DNA from: Udeniomyces pyricola
Taxonomy: Eukaryota; Basidiomycota; Tremellomycetes; Cystofilobasidiales; Mrakiaceae
NCBI GenBank assembly: GCA_039545295.1
Contig: BCIK01000017.1
Coordinates: 434,001-498,000 of the forward strand
Direction: 5' to 3'
Length of the DNA stretch: 64,000 nucleotides
Shown: piece by piece, positions 1-11,030 of the stretch
Layout: each line of letters starts with the position of its first letter
How positions within the stretch are numbered: the first letter of the stretch is position 1
Notes under the pieces: model-generated
The model's database searches: none
What the model was told of the DNA's origin: nothing
Seen by the model: only the letters and a program-made list of their open reading frames with translations
Made by a program: the position numbers and the translations under genes

Positions 1-800
1 GGTTGTATTTTCTCGTTGAGGAGTACTCACCAATGTAGTTGATTGCTTCTCAGTGAGAAAGCTGCTCCTTGCCCCGTCTGTCGCGAAGACCCAAAGGCAC
101 CATTTTGCCTATACAGAACCAAGGTATTCATCTCATGCACTCTTTGCCCCGAGACACAACCAACGAAACTGACCAAGATGGACTGATGCATGTTTACGCG
201 TCCTTCGCAAAGGTCTCTGAATACAACTACCACCTACTCTACGTTCACGGCATCTCTCCCACGACGGGTCTTCCATTCTCACCTCCGATCGACTTCAGGA
301 CGACGCCGAGGAAGACGAAACGGCCTGATGAGCGGATAGCGATGAGGGAGGGCAAGTGCCGTACGTCTGATAGCTTGAGTTGCGAGTCTTTCGTACGATC
401 AAACGTCTATCTTCTTTCCGACAAATTTGGAGATGAGGAACTGAGCGTCGGACCTGGTGCATACAGATTCGTGCTCGGCCTGGATTCCGCTCCAGGGCGT
501 CAAGTCGATCAACGTCCAGATCCCCGAGATCTATTGGTGGAAGCATGCCAAGCTCTGCCACAAGAGCTCCCATATTCCAGGCGAAGGCAACTTTGTGAGC
601 GTTTATCTCGGTTGAATTTTCCTCTTCTTTTGGCATTCCAGTCTTTCTTGTTTGCGTCGAGCCGAAACGTCTATGGGACGAGAATTGATTGAAATCTTGT
701 CTGGTTGGATACATAGTGGCGACCTTCGTCGTTCCTTGACATTCTTGCTGCCTACATCGACTCACTGGACGACGAGACGAAAACCGGATGGGTCATCAAG
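1..800 (+). CDS. 3' fragment of an unidentified gene
   Basis: Two stretches look like exons because C and G dominate the third codon position, as in the confident genes here. The first is about 55-122, after an AG acceptor and ending before a GT; it reads AAPCPVCREDPKAPFCLYRT and holds closely spaced cysteines, as in a small zinc-binding finger. The second is about 499-613; it includes GVKSINVQIPEIYWWKHAKL and ends at a possible GTGAGC donor. I could not join these into one frame with confidence, and I do not recognise the family. The gene would start left of the window. Exact exon ends and the stop codon are uncertain. Long ORFs in other frames here (for example 69-692) begin at TTG and have poor third-base bias. 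Confidence 0.3.
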
Positions 801-2728
801 GCATGATTGACCAAAAGCCCCCCCCCCCCTGCTTAAATGCCGTCTTCTCTTTTGGGCCACCATTCTGCATCTGATCGTTTCCACTAGATCGATGACGATT
901 TAGCTGCTTCTCACCATGTACTCCTTCCCTATCTGCCTGCACGACCTGGGGGAAACGACTATCTCGCTTCTCCCATCTAGCTCTCTCATCTTGCACCTGT
1001 TCTCATCATATCCACATCTATCCCTCACAACATGTCCAAATCCGTCCACATCTTTCATCATTCGCTCCTGTTTTCTATCAAGTGTAGTTATGCTCCTTCC
1101 TCCTTTTGTAAAGATTGTTGTTTTGTTTGTGTTTTGGCATAACATCTTTCCGATTTTATCAAGTGCTTTTCACATGGATATCGGTGTCACCTTGGTCCGA
1201 CCTTTGATTGATCGATTTATGTACCCCTGCTGAACATGACTCAAGAGCGACGAAGGAAAAAAAAAGACGAGGGCCATACATTGGTCGAGCGATGGAAAGA
1301 ACGAATACATGTAAAAACACAGAATGTAGCCTATGATATAGCCAACCCAAAACTCCCAACCAGAACAGGAGAAGGAAAGAAAAAGAGGGAAAAGATGCGA
1401 ATTGTAAACAAGGCGGGGGAAGAGCGCGGGGAAAGCCTCCGACGCTGGGCTAAAGTGCTTAAGCAAGAGTCAATACGTTTCCGATGTCGATCGATCAGCT
1501 GCTGCAGTCATTACGATCGGTTGCATCTCCTCGTCTTTACCTCATACCCCTTCTTCAATCACAGCTGTAATGGCTGCCCTCTTAGGAATCTCTCGGTATC
1601 CTAACCGCATTGCATGCTCCCTTCGCCCTCACTGGCTCATTCGCTCTGAAGGACAACTGGTCGGTCGCTCGAACCATCTCTCATGGAATGGTCTCGCATG
1701 CTTCCCTAAGACGCTCGGTCAATCAAAGGTGTAGAGAAGTCATTCTTCATCACCGCCGCTCGGCGTGCCAGGACTCTATCTATCAGACAGGCGACGAGCT
1801 TGGACCGATGGAGCTAAGCAGGCAACCAAGAGAAACTTTTTGCCCCCTTTTCCTCCCTCTAAGAGGAACCGTCATGGGGCACGCTGGTATCTATGACTAG
1901 TACTGTTTTCCTTTTGTTTTGCCTTGTACACCCATAGCATTCACGATCCCACAATATCCCGCCGATCGAGTAATGATGCAGTCAGTGAAAAACTCTACAC
2001 TCTAGTATCAAGAAGTGTAATACCCATCAATGTCATGGTCGAATTCTCCACCAAGTTTAGGGCAACAACGCAGCGACCATCATATCACAAAAGGTGGGAT
2101 GAAAAATTGACAATAAATTACTACACGACGTGCATATGTACCAATCAGCATGAAGTACTGTAAAGGCAGCACGTCACGTACAGCCGCACCATCAGCTTCG
2201 ACGCCCTGCTGGGGAAGACGCAGGACGACGGAAAGACGAACGATGAGGACGAAGTGAAAGGAAAAAAAAAGGGGAGGGTAGGGAGGGAACGTCGAAAAGG
2301 GGTCAAAGGCAAGGGGGAGGGGGTTTAGGGGAAATGAAGGGAAAATAATAGATGTTGACAGCCAAGCCAGCAGTGTCGTTGTGTGTAATCCTTCGTCTGG
2401 TCTCTCTCTCTCTCTCTCTCTTCCTTCTCATTTCTGTGCCCCTCTCTCCTCCTCTAAATATCCATGCTCGTACTCGTGCTCGTCTTGTCGTGAAAATGAT
2501 GGGAGGGGACGTTCCTTTTGTAGAGGCGGTTCGGTCGTGCGGGTCGTAGATGTCAGAAGTCTTTTTATGTGTCCGAGAAGACTGGAAAGCGAAGGAAGAA
2601 GAGAAGAAGATTTGCGAAGAAGAACGTGATGCTAGAAGGAAACGGAAGAAAGCAAGGTTGGGAGGGGAGTATCTACAGATGGACAGATAGTGGAGGAGGG
2701 TTTTTGTTGTTGTTGAAAGGAATCTCGT
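800..2728. other. Intergenic region downstream of arginase, no gene recognised
   Basis: About 1.9 kb between the left-edge fragment and the arginase stop. It contains short A- and G-rich stretches, a CT microsatellite near 2400-2421, and only short ORFs without coding-type third-base bias. It probably contains 3' untranslated sequence of both flanking genes. No tRNA or repeat was recognised. Confidence 0.5.
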
Positions 2729-4568
2729 TTAAAGGAGAGTCTCGCCTAGAATGGCCGTGAGCACAGACAATTCACTGGCGTCAGTTATTTGGACCAGATA
2801 TGATGCATACTAACACCGACGAGGAACAAACGACGTGAGAGAGGATATAAACATACCGAGAGCAGCTCGGGTAAGCGAACAGCCAATCGCGACAGTCTGA
2901 GCGACAGAAGTGGGATCACTGAGAGATGGGTTGACTTCCATGATATCAAGACTGAAAGGGGAGGGGGGAAGGGGGGGGGGGAAGGCGAGTCATATCGCTC
3001 ATCAGTCAAAATCACGTACTGTGCGGTTTCGCCAATATATATATATATATCGGATGATGACGGATAACATATCGAAAGACTCACGCGACCAAGTTACCAG
3101 TCTCCGCAATGGCTTCAGCAATGTAGTGGCCTTCTCGGAAGGTGAGACCACCCCGGACAGGCGTTCCAGTCGAGGGCGCAACGGCGGGCTAGATAAATTC
3201 AAATCCAAGTATCGAATCAGCCTCCATCCATGTCGGCCTGCCTTTGCCAAGCAACAGAGGAACAGCATGTAAACTCACATCGAGAGCATCAACATCGTAC
3301 GACAAGTGGATCGGCCTGTTTCTATCCGGGTTGACGTGATCCAAAGCCATATCGACGATAGCTCCGATGCCGTGCCTGTCGACGTCGTGCATCGAGAAGG
3401 CCAGGATTTTGTGGTCACGCAAAATCTTCTTTTCGCCGGCATCGATATCCCGGAGGCCAATGTACACGATAGACTGGGCGTCGAGGCAGGGCTTCAACCA
3501 CTCGTTGAAGGGAGCAACGTCCGTTCCAGTGAGACCAAGGCTAGGTGTCAAGATGGGCGCAAACTTGATGAGCTAAGGGGACCTAGTGTGTCAAGCGTGA
3601 ACGAAGGTCTACACCCACAGGAAAGAGACCGGGCAGCCGTGCAAGTTGCCAGAATCAGTCGTCTCGGGAGTGTTGATATCGGCATGGGCATCGACCTGAA
3701 GACAGCAAGTGAGATCACAGGGAAAATGACGTTAGTACCGAATGAAGAAGCAGCTTTAGAGACAAGAAGGATCCGACACACCCAAATGACACACGCGTTC
3801 GGGTGCTTCTTCATCGTACCCGAGATGGTGCCCATTGCCTGAGAAAAGCATAGATCGACGACCGCAGCAAGTGCGACGAAATGAGGTCAGCAGATGCGCA
3901 TGTATGTGCGTGTGACGACAGCGCGTTTGCGGGGTTATGGAGTGTACGACACATGACTCACCAAGCTGTGGTCTCCACCGAGAGTAAGAGGAAGCTCCCC
4001 TCGCTCGCAAGCCTCGGCGACTTGTCGGCTGACCTCCTTGCAAACCTTGCTGACACTTCTCGGGTTGATCATCTTGCCAATGTCGGCGTCGACCTTGGGG
4101 TCAAGCGCAAGAAAGTGGTCTGGGATGGGCTCGTCGTACTTGACCTGCCAGTTGAGGGACTCGAGTTGGGGAATGAGACCTGCACCGAGGAGAGCGATTG
4201 GTCCAGTGTCCACACCAGCTCGTTTCTGTTGGCATTGGGCAAAGCAGAAGGATCAGAGAGGTCAGGCTATCAGAAGAAATCAAATGGCAAGAAGCCGATT
4301 GCTGGTTTGGCCAACTCGCGAGTCGTTGGAGGATAAACGTAACAGGTTTCTACATACCTGGCCGCCACTGCAATATGTCATCGTTTCAATCATTTTGTTT
4401 TGAATCGTCAGCTGTCTTGTTGTGCAAACCCAATGATGGCAACTAGAATAGAAACACATACGAGAACGGGCAAGCAACGACACGGACCGTCGCGGGACTC
4501 TTTAGGAAGGACGATGCGTTCTCGGCCATGATGCGCCGGGTCCAGGAGTTGAGGACATATTTGGACAT
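2729..4568 (-). CDS. CAR1: Arginase (L-arginine to ornithine + urea), 330 aa, 9 exons
   Basis: Arginase of the ureohydrolase family, which uses a binuclear manganese centre to hydrolyse arginine. Exons on the minus strand: 4568-4462, 4367-4358 (10 nt), 4225-3962, 3838-3782, 3695-3619, 3540-3279, 3188-3085, 2951-2857 and 2745-2729. They total 993 nt with every phase closing. Visible motifs: ACPFSGGQ then VDTGP near the N-terminus, GGDHS (about 122-126), DAHAD (148-152), SGNLHG (about 161-166), SYDVDALDP (252-260) and MEVNPS. Together these give the metal- and substrate-binding residues of a complete enzyme, and the length is normal for fungi. The start chosen is [13 protein letters not shown], 13 codons later, is a possible alternative. 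The last exon has only 17 nt and encodes the conserved end ETLL. The gene is head to head with the first RRM gene, 343 bp away. Confidence 0.95.
4358..4367 (-). other. 10-nt microexon of the arginase gene
   Basis: Exon TGGCGGCCAG lies between a TTGCAG acceptor and a GTATGTAG donor. It joins ...CCGTTCTC to AAACGAGCT... to give [15 protein letters not shown], the conserved arginase N-terminal motif. Skipping it breaks both the frame and the motif. Confidence 0.9.
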
Positions 4569-4911
4569 TGGTGGTATTGAAGGGAGGCGAGGGGAGAATA
4601 TGTGTATGCGCGGATGGTGATGAACTGGAGCGAGCAAGAAAGAAAGAAAGGCTTAGAGATGGTTTGACGAAGCTCGATGGAGCCTGACTTTTGGCTGACA
4701 CAACACAGTTCGGTGTATTCTCATGTGACATGTGACATGTGACACGTATCGAGATCATGTGATATGTGAGTTTCCTGCGTCACGCGTTGGCCCGCGGGTT
4801 CATGTCCCCCTTTGTCGAGGCTTCGACACAGTATTCTCTACTAGCCACGACGCTTGCATCTCTCTTTGTTCTCTTCCCCTCTGTGCTCTTCATCCGTTCA
4901 CTCACACCATT
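4569..4911. promoter_or_regulatory. Shared divergent promoter, arginase / RRM protein 1, with CATGTGA repeats
   Basis: 343 bp separate the two start codons. Positions 4722-4742 hold three exact tandem copies of CATGTGA, followed by CACG; a fourth copy lies at 4756-4762. CATGTG is an E-box (CANNTG) of the type bound by bHLH factors. Which gene it controls cannot be told from sequence. Confidence 0.5.
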
Positions 4912-6642
4912 ATGGCCAAAATTTACGTCGGTGAGACCAAGAGCTTATCCCACTAATCCGCTCCCATTCAGCGTCGAGCATCTCGCCCAGGCCGGGACTA
5001 GCTCCCGTGGGGGCAGCCCTCGTTTGCGTGGCTTTCTGCATCACCCTGGCCTTCTGGCCCCTGCATCGATCGGCATGCCTAACGATCCCTTTCGCGTCTT
5101 TTCGCATCGCTCAAGGAAACCTTTCTTGGAACACCAACGATACCATTCTTCATGAGGTATGGACCCTTGGGTTGCTGCTTAACAACAACCCAAGAGAGAC
5201 TGGACCGCTGACATGTTCGATCGCAATACCCTGTCCCGTTCCCTTCTCTTCCTAGGCTTTTTCCGCTTACGGCGGTGTCATTGATGTGTGTTCCGCTCTG
5301 CTTGCCATTATTGTTCTCTTCGCTCTCACTCTACCTTGCTCTCGTGCCTCCATGGTGCTACGATCTCCTGTGCACGTGTCGACATGAACGCCTCGCGCCG
5401 AATAGACACGGATCATCAGATGCCCAATACGCAATTTTCCTTGCCCTCAGTACAGATATCAAAACACCTAACATCCAGCGCCCGCAAATCCCCTGTCATG
5501 TCTTCTCTCAAGTCTAATCAGTTCTTCTCATTGTGTTCTTCTAAATCGCATGCTTCATAATCGTGTTCAACCACCTTGCTCCGTTCCGCCATCACCGATT
5601 CGCTTCCCTTCTCGGTTGCTTCGCGTTGCTATCTTTGCCCTGATGGTCCGCGATCGTTCTCGTCTTCCATTACCCTCGGCTTTCCACCGTTCAATGCTGT
5701 GTCCCATTCGACCGCTCTTGATTGCGCTTGTGGTTGGACAGAGCATTGTCATGAAGGATCGAGAGACGGGCCGATCTCGAGGTTTCGGTTTTGTTACGTA
5801 TGGGACTCAAGCTGAAGCTGATGCCGCTATGTACGCCCCTGCCCACCTCGAATCTCTCCCTCAACGACGCCAGGAAACGGATGCTTCTGTCTCTTTCTGT
5901 TATTGAGGATTGCATGTTTCCTTCTGCCTATGTCCTGACGGAACTGACCAAATGACTCGCGTCGTTTCATCACCCGCAGTGCTTCTATGAATGACCAGGA
6001 TCTCGACGGTCGAAGGGTTAGAGTCAATCTCGCCAATTCCAAACCTTCAGGTGGTGGTGGTTACGGTGGGGGCTACTCTGGAGGAGGCGGAGGCTACGGA
6101 AGTGGAGGATATGTAGGTGGAGGATACGGCGGGGGTTGTGAGTTGCCTTCCGCAATCATGCCTGACCGCGCCGTCCTCGTATCGCGTACGGCATAAACTG
6201 ACTTATGACCTTACAATGAAACACTCGCGTTGATTCCTTCAGATGGTGGAGGCTCTGGTGGCTATCCGTCATCTGGAGCACCAGGCGGCTACAGTACGTC
6301 CCTAAATTCCTTGTTCAACTGAACCAGGCAATTGTGTGCGCAGATGATTGTGCTGACGCTTATCTCCAAACCTAATTTTATCTTTAAACGGCTTATCGTC
6401 AGACTCTGGCTACGGCGCTGGCGCAGGTGGATACGGGGGTGCGTACGGTGAAGGACCTGGAGGAGCACCTGGCGGGTACTACGGCGCGTCTTGTGAGTAC
6501 CCTTCGTTGTTTGGGTCTATCCATCTTCTCCCATAATTCGCCGCTTATTTTCACTGATCAATTTTTCCATGCTGGTTTAATCTCAGACGGCGCTCAGCCA
6601 GGACCTTTCAGTGGCGGTTACCCTCCCCCATCTGGCTACTAG
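4912..6642 (+). CDS. Glycine-rich RRM RNA-binding protein, copy 1 (177 aa, 8 exons)
   Basis: A single N-terminal RRM followed by a long Gly/Tyr-rich tail, as in GRP/CIRP-type proteins that bind and chaperone RNA, often under cold or stress. Exons: 4912-4930, 5116-5156, 5256-5285, 5742-5830, 5980-6137, 6243-6293, 6403-6492 and 6587-6642, total 534 nt, phases closing. RNP2 is IYVGNL (4-9) and RNP1 is RGFGFVTY (43-50); the RRM ends near NLANSKPSGG, and the rest is GGY/GYGG repeats ending PPPSGY. Intron 3 (456 bp) is the longest and cuts the RRM between GGVID and SIVMKD. The next gene is a tandem paralog with the same intron positions through the RRM. Function is inferred from domain layout. Confidence 0.9.
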
Positions 6643-7052
6643 CTGCGGCAATTAGTTTTCGATGTAGCGCCTAGCTAGCCTTGTTTTCTGTCTCTCGTAA
6701 TCTTGATGAAATTGCTTGTCTTGATATTTTACGTTGGGCCTGTTAATGAGTGTGCGGTCGACGGGACCGGTTGGTTGAGAATGAGATGCGAGTAAGTTGA
6801 GGGTGGATGACAGCTGGTGGATGACAGCTGATGATGACTGGCGGGGGCGCGATGGAGCGAAAGTTGGTGGTTCGGTTGCGTCATTTGAGTGATTCCATTT
6901 GCGCGGAGAAGAGAGTGAGACTGGACCGCCCTCTCTTGGATCTTGCGTTTGGCCCGCCCGCCCAGACAAAGAGCTTTTCGTTTCCCCCTTCCTCTCCTCC
7001 CCTCAACCACTTTCTCCCCCCTCTTCCCCCTTCTTTTCTACCCCTTTTCATT
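6643..7052 (+). promoter_or_regulatory. Spacer between tandem RRM genes (3' UTR and promoter)
   Basis: 410 bp. It includes the 3' untranslated region of copy 1, a short direct repeat (GCTGGTGGATGACA overlapping its second copy at about 6810-6832), and a pyrimidine-rich stretch (about 6975-7050) just before the ATG of copy 2, typical of fungal core promoters. No ORF of interest. Confidence 0.4.
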
Positions 7053-8799
7053 ATGTCTGCTAAGATCTACGTTGGTTCGTACATCTCCATCTCTCCTCCA
7101 TCCCTCTTCTTCTCTACACTCGACCCATCACTCGTCCTCACTGGCGCCGATGGATTGAGAAGGGATTCAGAGCTCTACGGGAGGCCAGCCTTCAGTTTTG
7201 CCACTCTTTCCTTTTCTCTCTCTTTCCTCCCCCTCCCCCTTTCCTTCCCATGGATGTCGCTTGTCTCGACACTCAACGGGAATGGTTATCAGAAGGTGTT
7301 GGGGACGTTGCTGCAGTAGAGTGTATGCCTATATAGATGCTGCGTGCTTTGTGCTGACGCTCCTCTCGTTTCATCATCTCTTCACGATTGTGCCTCTCCG
7401 TCCTCTCGCTCCGATTCGGTCCCCCGTTCGCCGCCCCGAATCGACACTTTGTGTCTTTGCCGTTCTTCCAAAATTTCTCCGTCGCCTTCGGCCCCTTCGT
7501 TCCGACCTTCTGTTTGTTCCAACTCACAGGAAACTTGTCGTGGAACACCGACGACTCGTCGCTCGGACAGGTACGTTACTCCTTTGCTATTGTCTTTGCT
7601 CACATGGCCTTTCACTCGCCTTTCCGTCCTTTTCGTACCCGCGTCTGACCTTCGTCCCCCCCCTTGCTTCACTCCAGGCTTTCTCCCAGTTCGGACAGGT
7701 CCTTGACGTGTGTCTCGCTTGATTTCTTTTGTTTGCCTTCGTAGTTAGACATAGCCTTTGGCTCGCGTGTCCCGGCTTCTCGCTTGGCTGTGTCTACCTA
7801 CGGTCCCATCTCTTTCTTTATTCTCTTCCTTGTGTGCTCGTGTCTGAACTCTTTGCTTCCTCTGCTCTCTATCCATGTGCCATCCTCAATGCTCGCCTCG
7901 CGCTCCTGGTCTGCCCTTCTCTCGCATCTGATTATCTGTGCCACTGATGTTCTTGCCCTGCCGTTCGGTCATCTCTGTGATGTGTCTACGTGCTCTCGTT
8001 CTATCGTCCGTGTACCGCATGTCTCTGTTATCCAGTGCATTGTCATGAAGGACCGAGAGACCGGCCGATCCCGAGGTTTCGGTTTCGTCACCTACGGCTC
8101 CCAGCAGGAGGCCGATGCCGCCATGTATGTTGCGCCGCAGATCATTGTACAGTCAACATGCTCATCGCCATGAACCATGCTCATCATCCGTCACCATACT
8201 TGTTGTCTCGTTTCTAGTGCCGGCCTTAACGACCAGGACCTTGACGGCCGAAACGTCCGAGTTAACCTTGCTAACTCCAAGCCCTCCGGTGGAGGAGGAG
8301 GAGGCTTCGGTGGAGGATACAACGCCGGTGGAGGAGGTGGCTACGGTGGTGCCCGAGGTGGTTACGGTGGAGGTACGCATACATCTTGATCTTCACTCTC
8401 CCCTTCTTGTCTACAACAAAAGTCTCATGTCTCTTCGTGTCCATTCTCGTATCCTCGTGTTCTTCTCCGTCTCGTGCCTGCATCCCTTTGCTCGACATAC
8501 CATCTTGGTCCCGCCACTTCCACATCGCACTCGCTTCGGTTTCTAGGTTACGGTGGTGCCCCCGCCTACGGTGGTAAGGCCGCTGACTCAATTTGCGTCG
8601 ACACAAGGCGCCATGTGTCTCTTCACGCTGCTTCGCATCGGTAACTGACCTCGCCTTCATCTTTCTAACCTTTCTCTTAGGTGATGCCGGTTACGGAGGA
8701 CAGCAGGCCTACGGCCAGCAGTCCTACGGCCAGGCCCCCCAGGGTGGCTACCAGGGCCAGCAGGGTGGTTACCAGCAGGGTGGACAGGGTGGCTACTAG
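7053..8799 (+). CDS. Glycine-rich RRM RNA-binding protein, copy 2 (160 aa, 7 exons)
   Basis: Paralog of the preceding gene in the same orientation. Exons: 7053-7074, 7530-7570, 7678-7707, 8036-8124, 8218-8372, 8547-8573 and 8681-8799, total 483 nt with closed phases. RNP2 is IYVGNL and RNP1 is RGFGFVTYGS (about 44-53). The tail is Gly-rich and then turns Gln-rich (GGQQAYGQQSYGQ...), unlike the Pro/Ser-containing tail of copy 1. The donor of intron 1 is GTTCGT. Intron phases through the RRM match copy 1 exactly, so a duplication of the whole intron-containing gene is the simplest origin. Tail divergence suggests different partners or phase-separation behaviour; this is inference. Confidence 0.92.
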
Positions 8800-10311
8800 A
8801 GTGTTCACTCTAGCTTAGTTTCGCCTTTGTTCCTCTTGTCTGTTTTCCTCCATCCTCTCGCTTTCGAATCGTCTTCTCTCTCGCCTCTTTCTCCCCTCCC
8901 CCCCCCTTTGCTTTTCAATTGTATTAGTCCTGAAAAAGACGTGTGCTGTCCCTTCACTTCCCTTCCGTCTCGTGACGATCTTGCTGCCCTTCATCCGTCT
9001 GCCTCCTTGTCTCCTCTCGGGTCGTCTTTTTTCCAAGTTCCGAACTTTTGATTACATCTCCGCCTCTCTCTTCACTTTTCCCCCCAAAGTAACGTTTCGA
9101 TGCGATCCGATTGTTTTTTATCATCTATCCCCCTTTTGATGGTTTCGTTCTCGGTCGCCTTGGCGTGTCTATTCTGGTTTGTCCTCTCAAGTCTAAAGCG
9201 ATGTACCCACGACGTGAAATTGAATCACCAGCCCCCTCGGACGTACATCTGCCCTGGCGGTGCAAACCTAATCAATGCACACTTGTAAAGCTGTCGAGTC
9301 TCTTGCGGCCAGATTCAAGCCGGATCAGAGAACGAACATTATCATCCATCGTCCACTGTTCGGTCGCGCGGGTTGGCTATACCATTTTTTTTATTTATTT
9401 TTTCAAGCCTTTGCTTGGGACATTGGACGGTAAGAAACCGTGGCCACATGCTGCAAGCCGATCGATCACGGGCCCGGGCCGGGGGGGGGGGGGGGGGGGG
9501 AACGGGCGGTCTGATACGTTCAGGCGGGACGGACAGACGGACGGATGTCCGCCAGCCGCGCACGTAATGATCATGACTACCGCGCCACGCGCGATGCGCT
9601 TGGCAATTTTATAGAAGATATGTGTATCACACCCACGCGCATGCAACAATCGACCGTCGCGCGCATGATACATATGTATACGTCGACGTCTTATGCTTCT
9701 CATCGGATAGGATAAGTCACGATCGACCATGAGCGCGGCGCAACGGTCAGTACAAATATCTCCTAAGTAGCTGGTCGACAGGAGTGCCTTCTTTTTTTTT
9801 TTTTTTTTCTGAATGAGCTTGCTACAAGTCATGAAAGAATTGTAGAAGGAAAGAAAACGAATTGTACGTTTATGGGGAAAAAAAAAGATCAAGGCCGACT
9901 AGTGCTACAGAAAGAGAGAAAGAAAAAAAAAGAAAAAGAAAAGTGGGGAAAGGGAAGGAAAAAGGAATGCTAGATGATACATGATGTGAGTGTGTATAAC
10001 GAAGTGAGATCAACAAGAAAAGTAGGGGAGGAAAAAAGGAAGAAAGAAGAAGAAAAAAAAAGGCGAAGTTGCAGACATGATGATTATGGGCGAAAGAAGA
10101 AAGGAGCCACTAAAAGGAAGGGGGAAATCTCTAACCTCAGTGAGATATCACTGGGTGGATGGAACCAAATGCTCTCGTCGCTCGACTGGCGAGTAGGCGA
10201 GAATGCTAAGATTGGAGACGAGACATGAAAGCAAAAGAGAAAAAAAAAAAAAAAAGGAAGAAGGGGTCTACCACTACATGTAACGATAACCGACGTTAAG
10301 GCGAAAGGCGT
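8800..10311. other. Intergenic, 1.5 kb, with poly-G tract and A-rich stretches
   Basis: The 3' untranslated region of RRM copy 2 extends into C/T-rich sequence to about 9060. A run of 20 G lies at 9481-9500, T-rich runs near 9385-9400 and 9791-9809, and A/G-rich sequence from about 9890 to 10260. No ORF with coding-type base bias and no RNA gene were recognised. Confidence 0.5.
9481..9500. repeat. G20 homopolymer
   Basis: Twenty consecutive G residues, preceded by GGGCCCGGGCC-type sequence. One of several long G/C homopolymers in this window. Confidence 0.95.
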
Positions 10312-10764
10312 CTAGTGCATAAACTTGAGGTCGTCCTCCACCATGCCCTTGCACTCGAAACCCTTGACACCTTTCGAGAGAAGCTCATCGACAACGTTCG
10401 ATCGCCTGGCACCGAGATGGGGGCCAACCTCGTTGAAGCCGTATTGGACCGTCTTGGCGAGATGAGGGACCGAACGGGGGATGCCGTGGCCCAAGCCTTC
10501 TCGGAGCGAGGCGGGGATGGTCGTTCCCGGAGCAGCACTGTAGGCACGCTTAGTAGGGTGGTTAGGGAAAGACCAAGGCTTGAGTTGAAGACCGTGTCCG
10601 ATGTTCTCGAGGATGTGAGGAGGAAGGTCGAGCGAGGAAGATGAGTGGCTGGCGAGGTTGGTTCGGTTGAGGGCGGGGGCGACGGCCGTCGTGGAGAGGG
10701 CTCGAAGGGAAGAAGAAGTAGCGGACGAAGCCGTCATGGCAGATCGGGTGAGAGAAGAAGACAT
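10312..10764 (-). CDS. Small probable mitochondrial protein, unknown function (150 aa)
   Basis: Uninterrupted ORF starting MSSSLTRSAMTAS and ending VEDDLKFMH. The first about 45 residues are rich in Ser, Ala, Thr and Arg with almost no acids, like a mitochondrial presequence. The rest, including LKPWSFPNHPTKRAYS and LREGLGHGIPRSVPHLAKTV, looks like a compact soluble domain. I do not recognise the family. An in-frame ATG 19 codons upstream (10821) exists, but the chosen start gives the cleaner presequence. Third-base bias supports coding. It is the only single-exon gene of its size here. The 10312 side is preceded by A-rich 3' flanking sequence. Confidence 0.75.
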   Translation of the reverse strand: MSSSLTRSAMTASSATSSSLRALSTTAVAPALNRTNLASHSSSSLDLPPHILENIGHGLQLKPWSFPNHPTKRAYSAAPGTTIPASLREGLGHGIPRSVPHLAKTVQYGFNEVGPHLGARRSNVVDELLSKGVKGFECKGMVEDDLKFMH

Positions 10765-10988
10765 GGTGTAGAGAGTTGGAGGTTGGGTGTCTAGATTAAG
10801 GGGGATATTTGGCAAGGGCAAGAGAAGAGAACCAAATGCAGTGAGATAAGGGAGAGAAACAGGGGGAGGTGGGAATGTGGGGCAACAGTGGGAAGGACAA
10901 GATGACGTTTGCGCCAGAGGAAAGCGAGCAAGACTGACGTTGAGTTGTTTGGTAGGCGGTGTAGAAGACGGAGGGAGTTTAGATGGAG

Positions 10989-11030
<42 letters not shown>

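Noticed and set aside
69..692. 207-aa ORF at the left edge
   Set aside because: It begins at TTG, and its frame conflicts with segments of stronger coding bias in the other frames; not accepted as a protein.
3541..3618. Arginase intron 5 with acceptor at CTTAG (about 3576)
   Set aside because: That acceptor leads to a stop or a frame mismatch. The CACCTAG acceptor at 3541-3542 restores [12 protein letters not shown].
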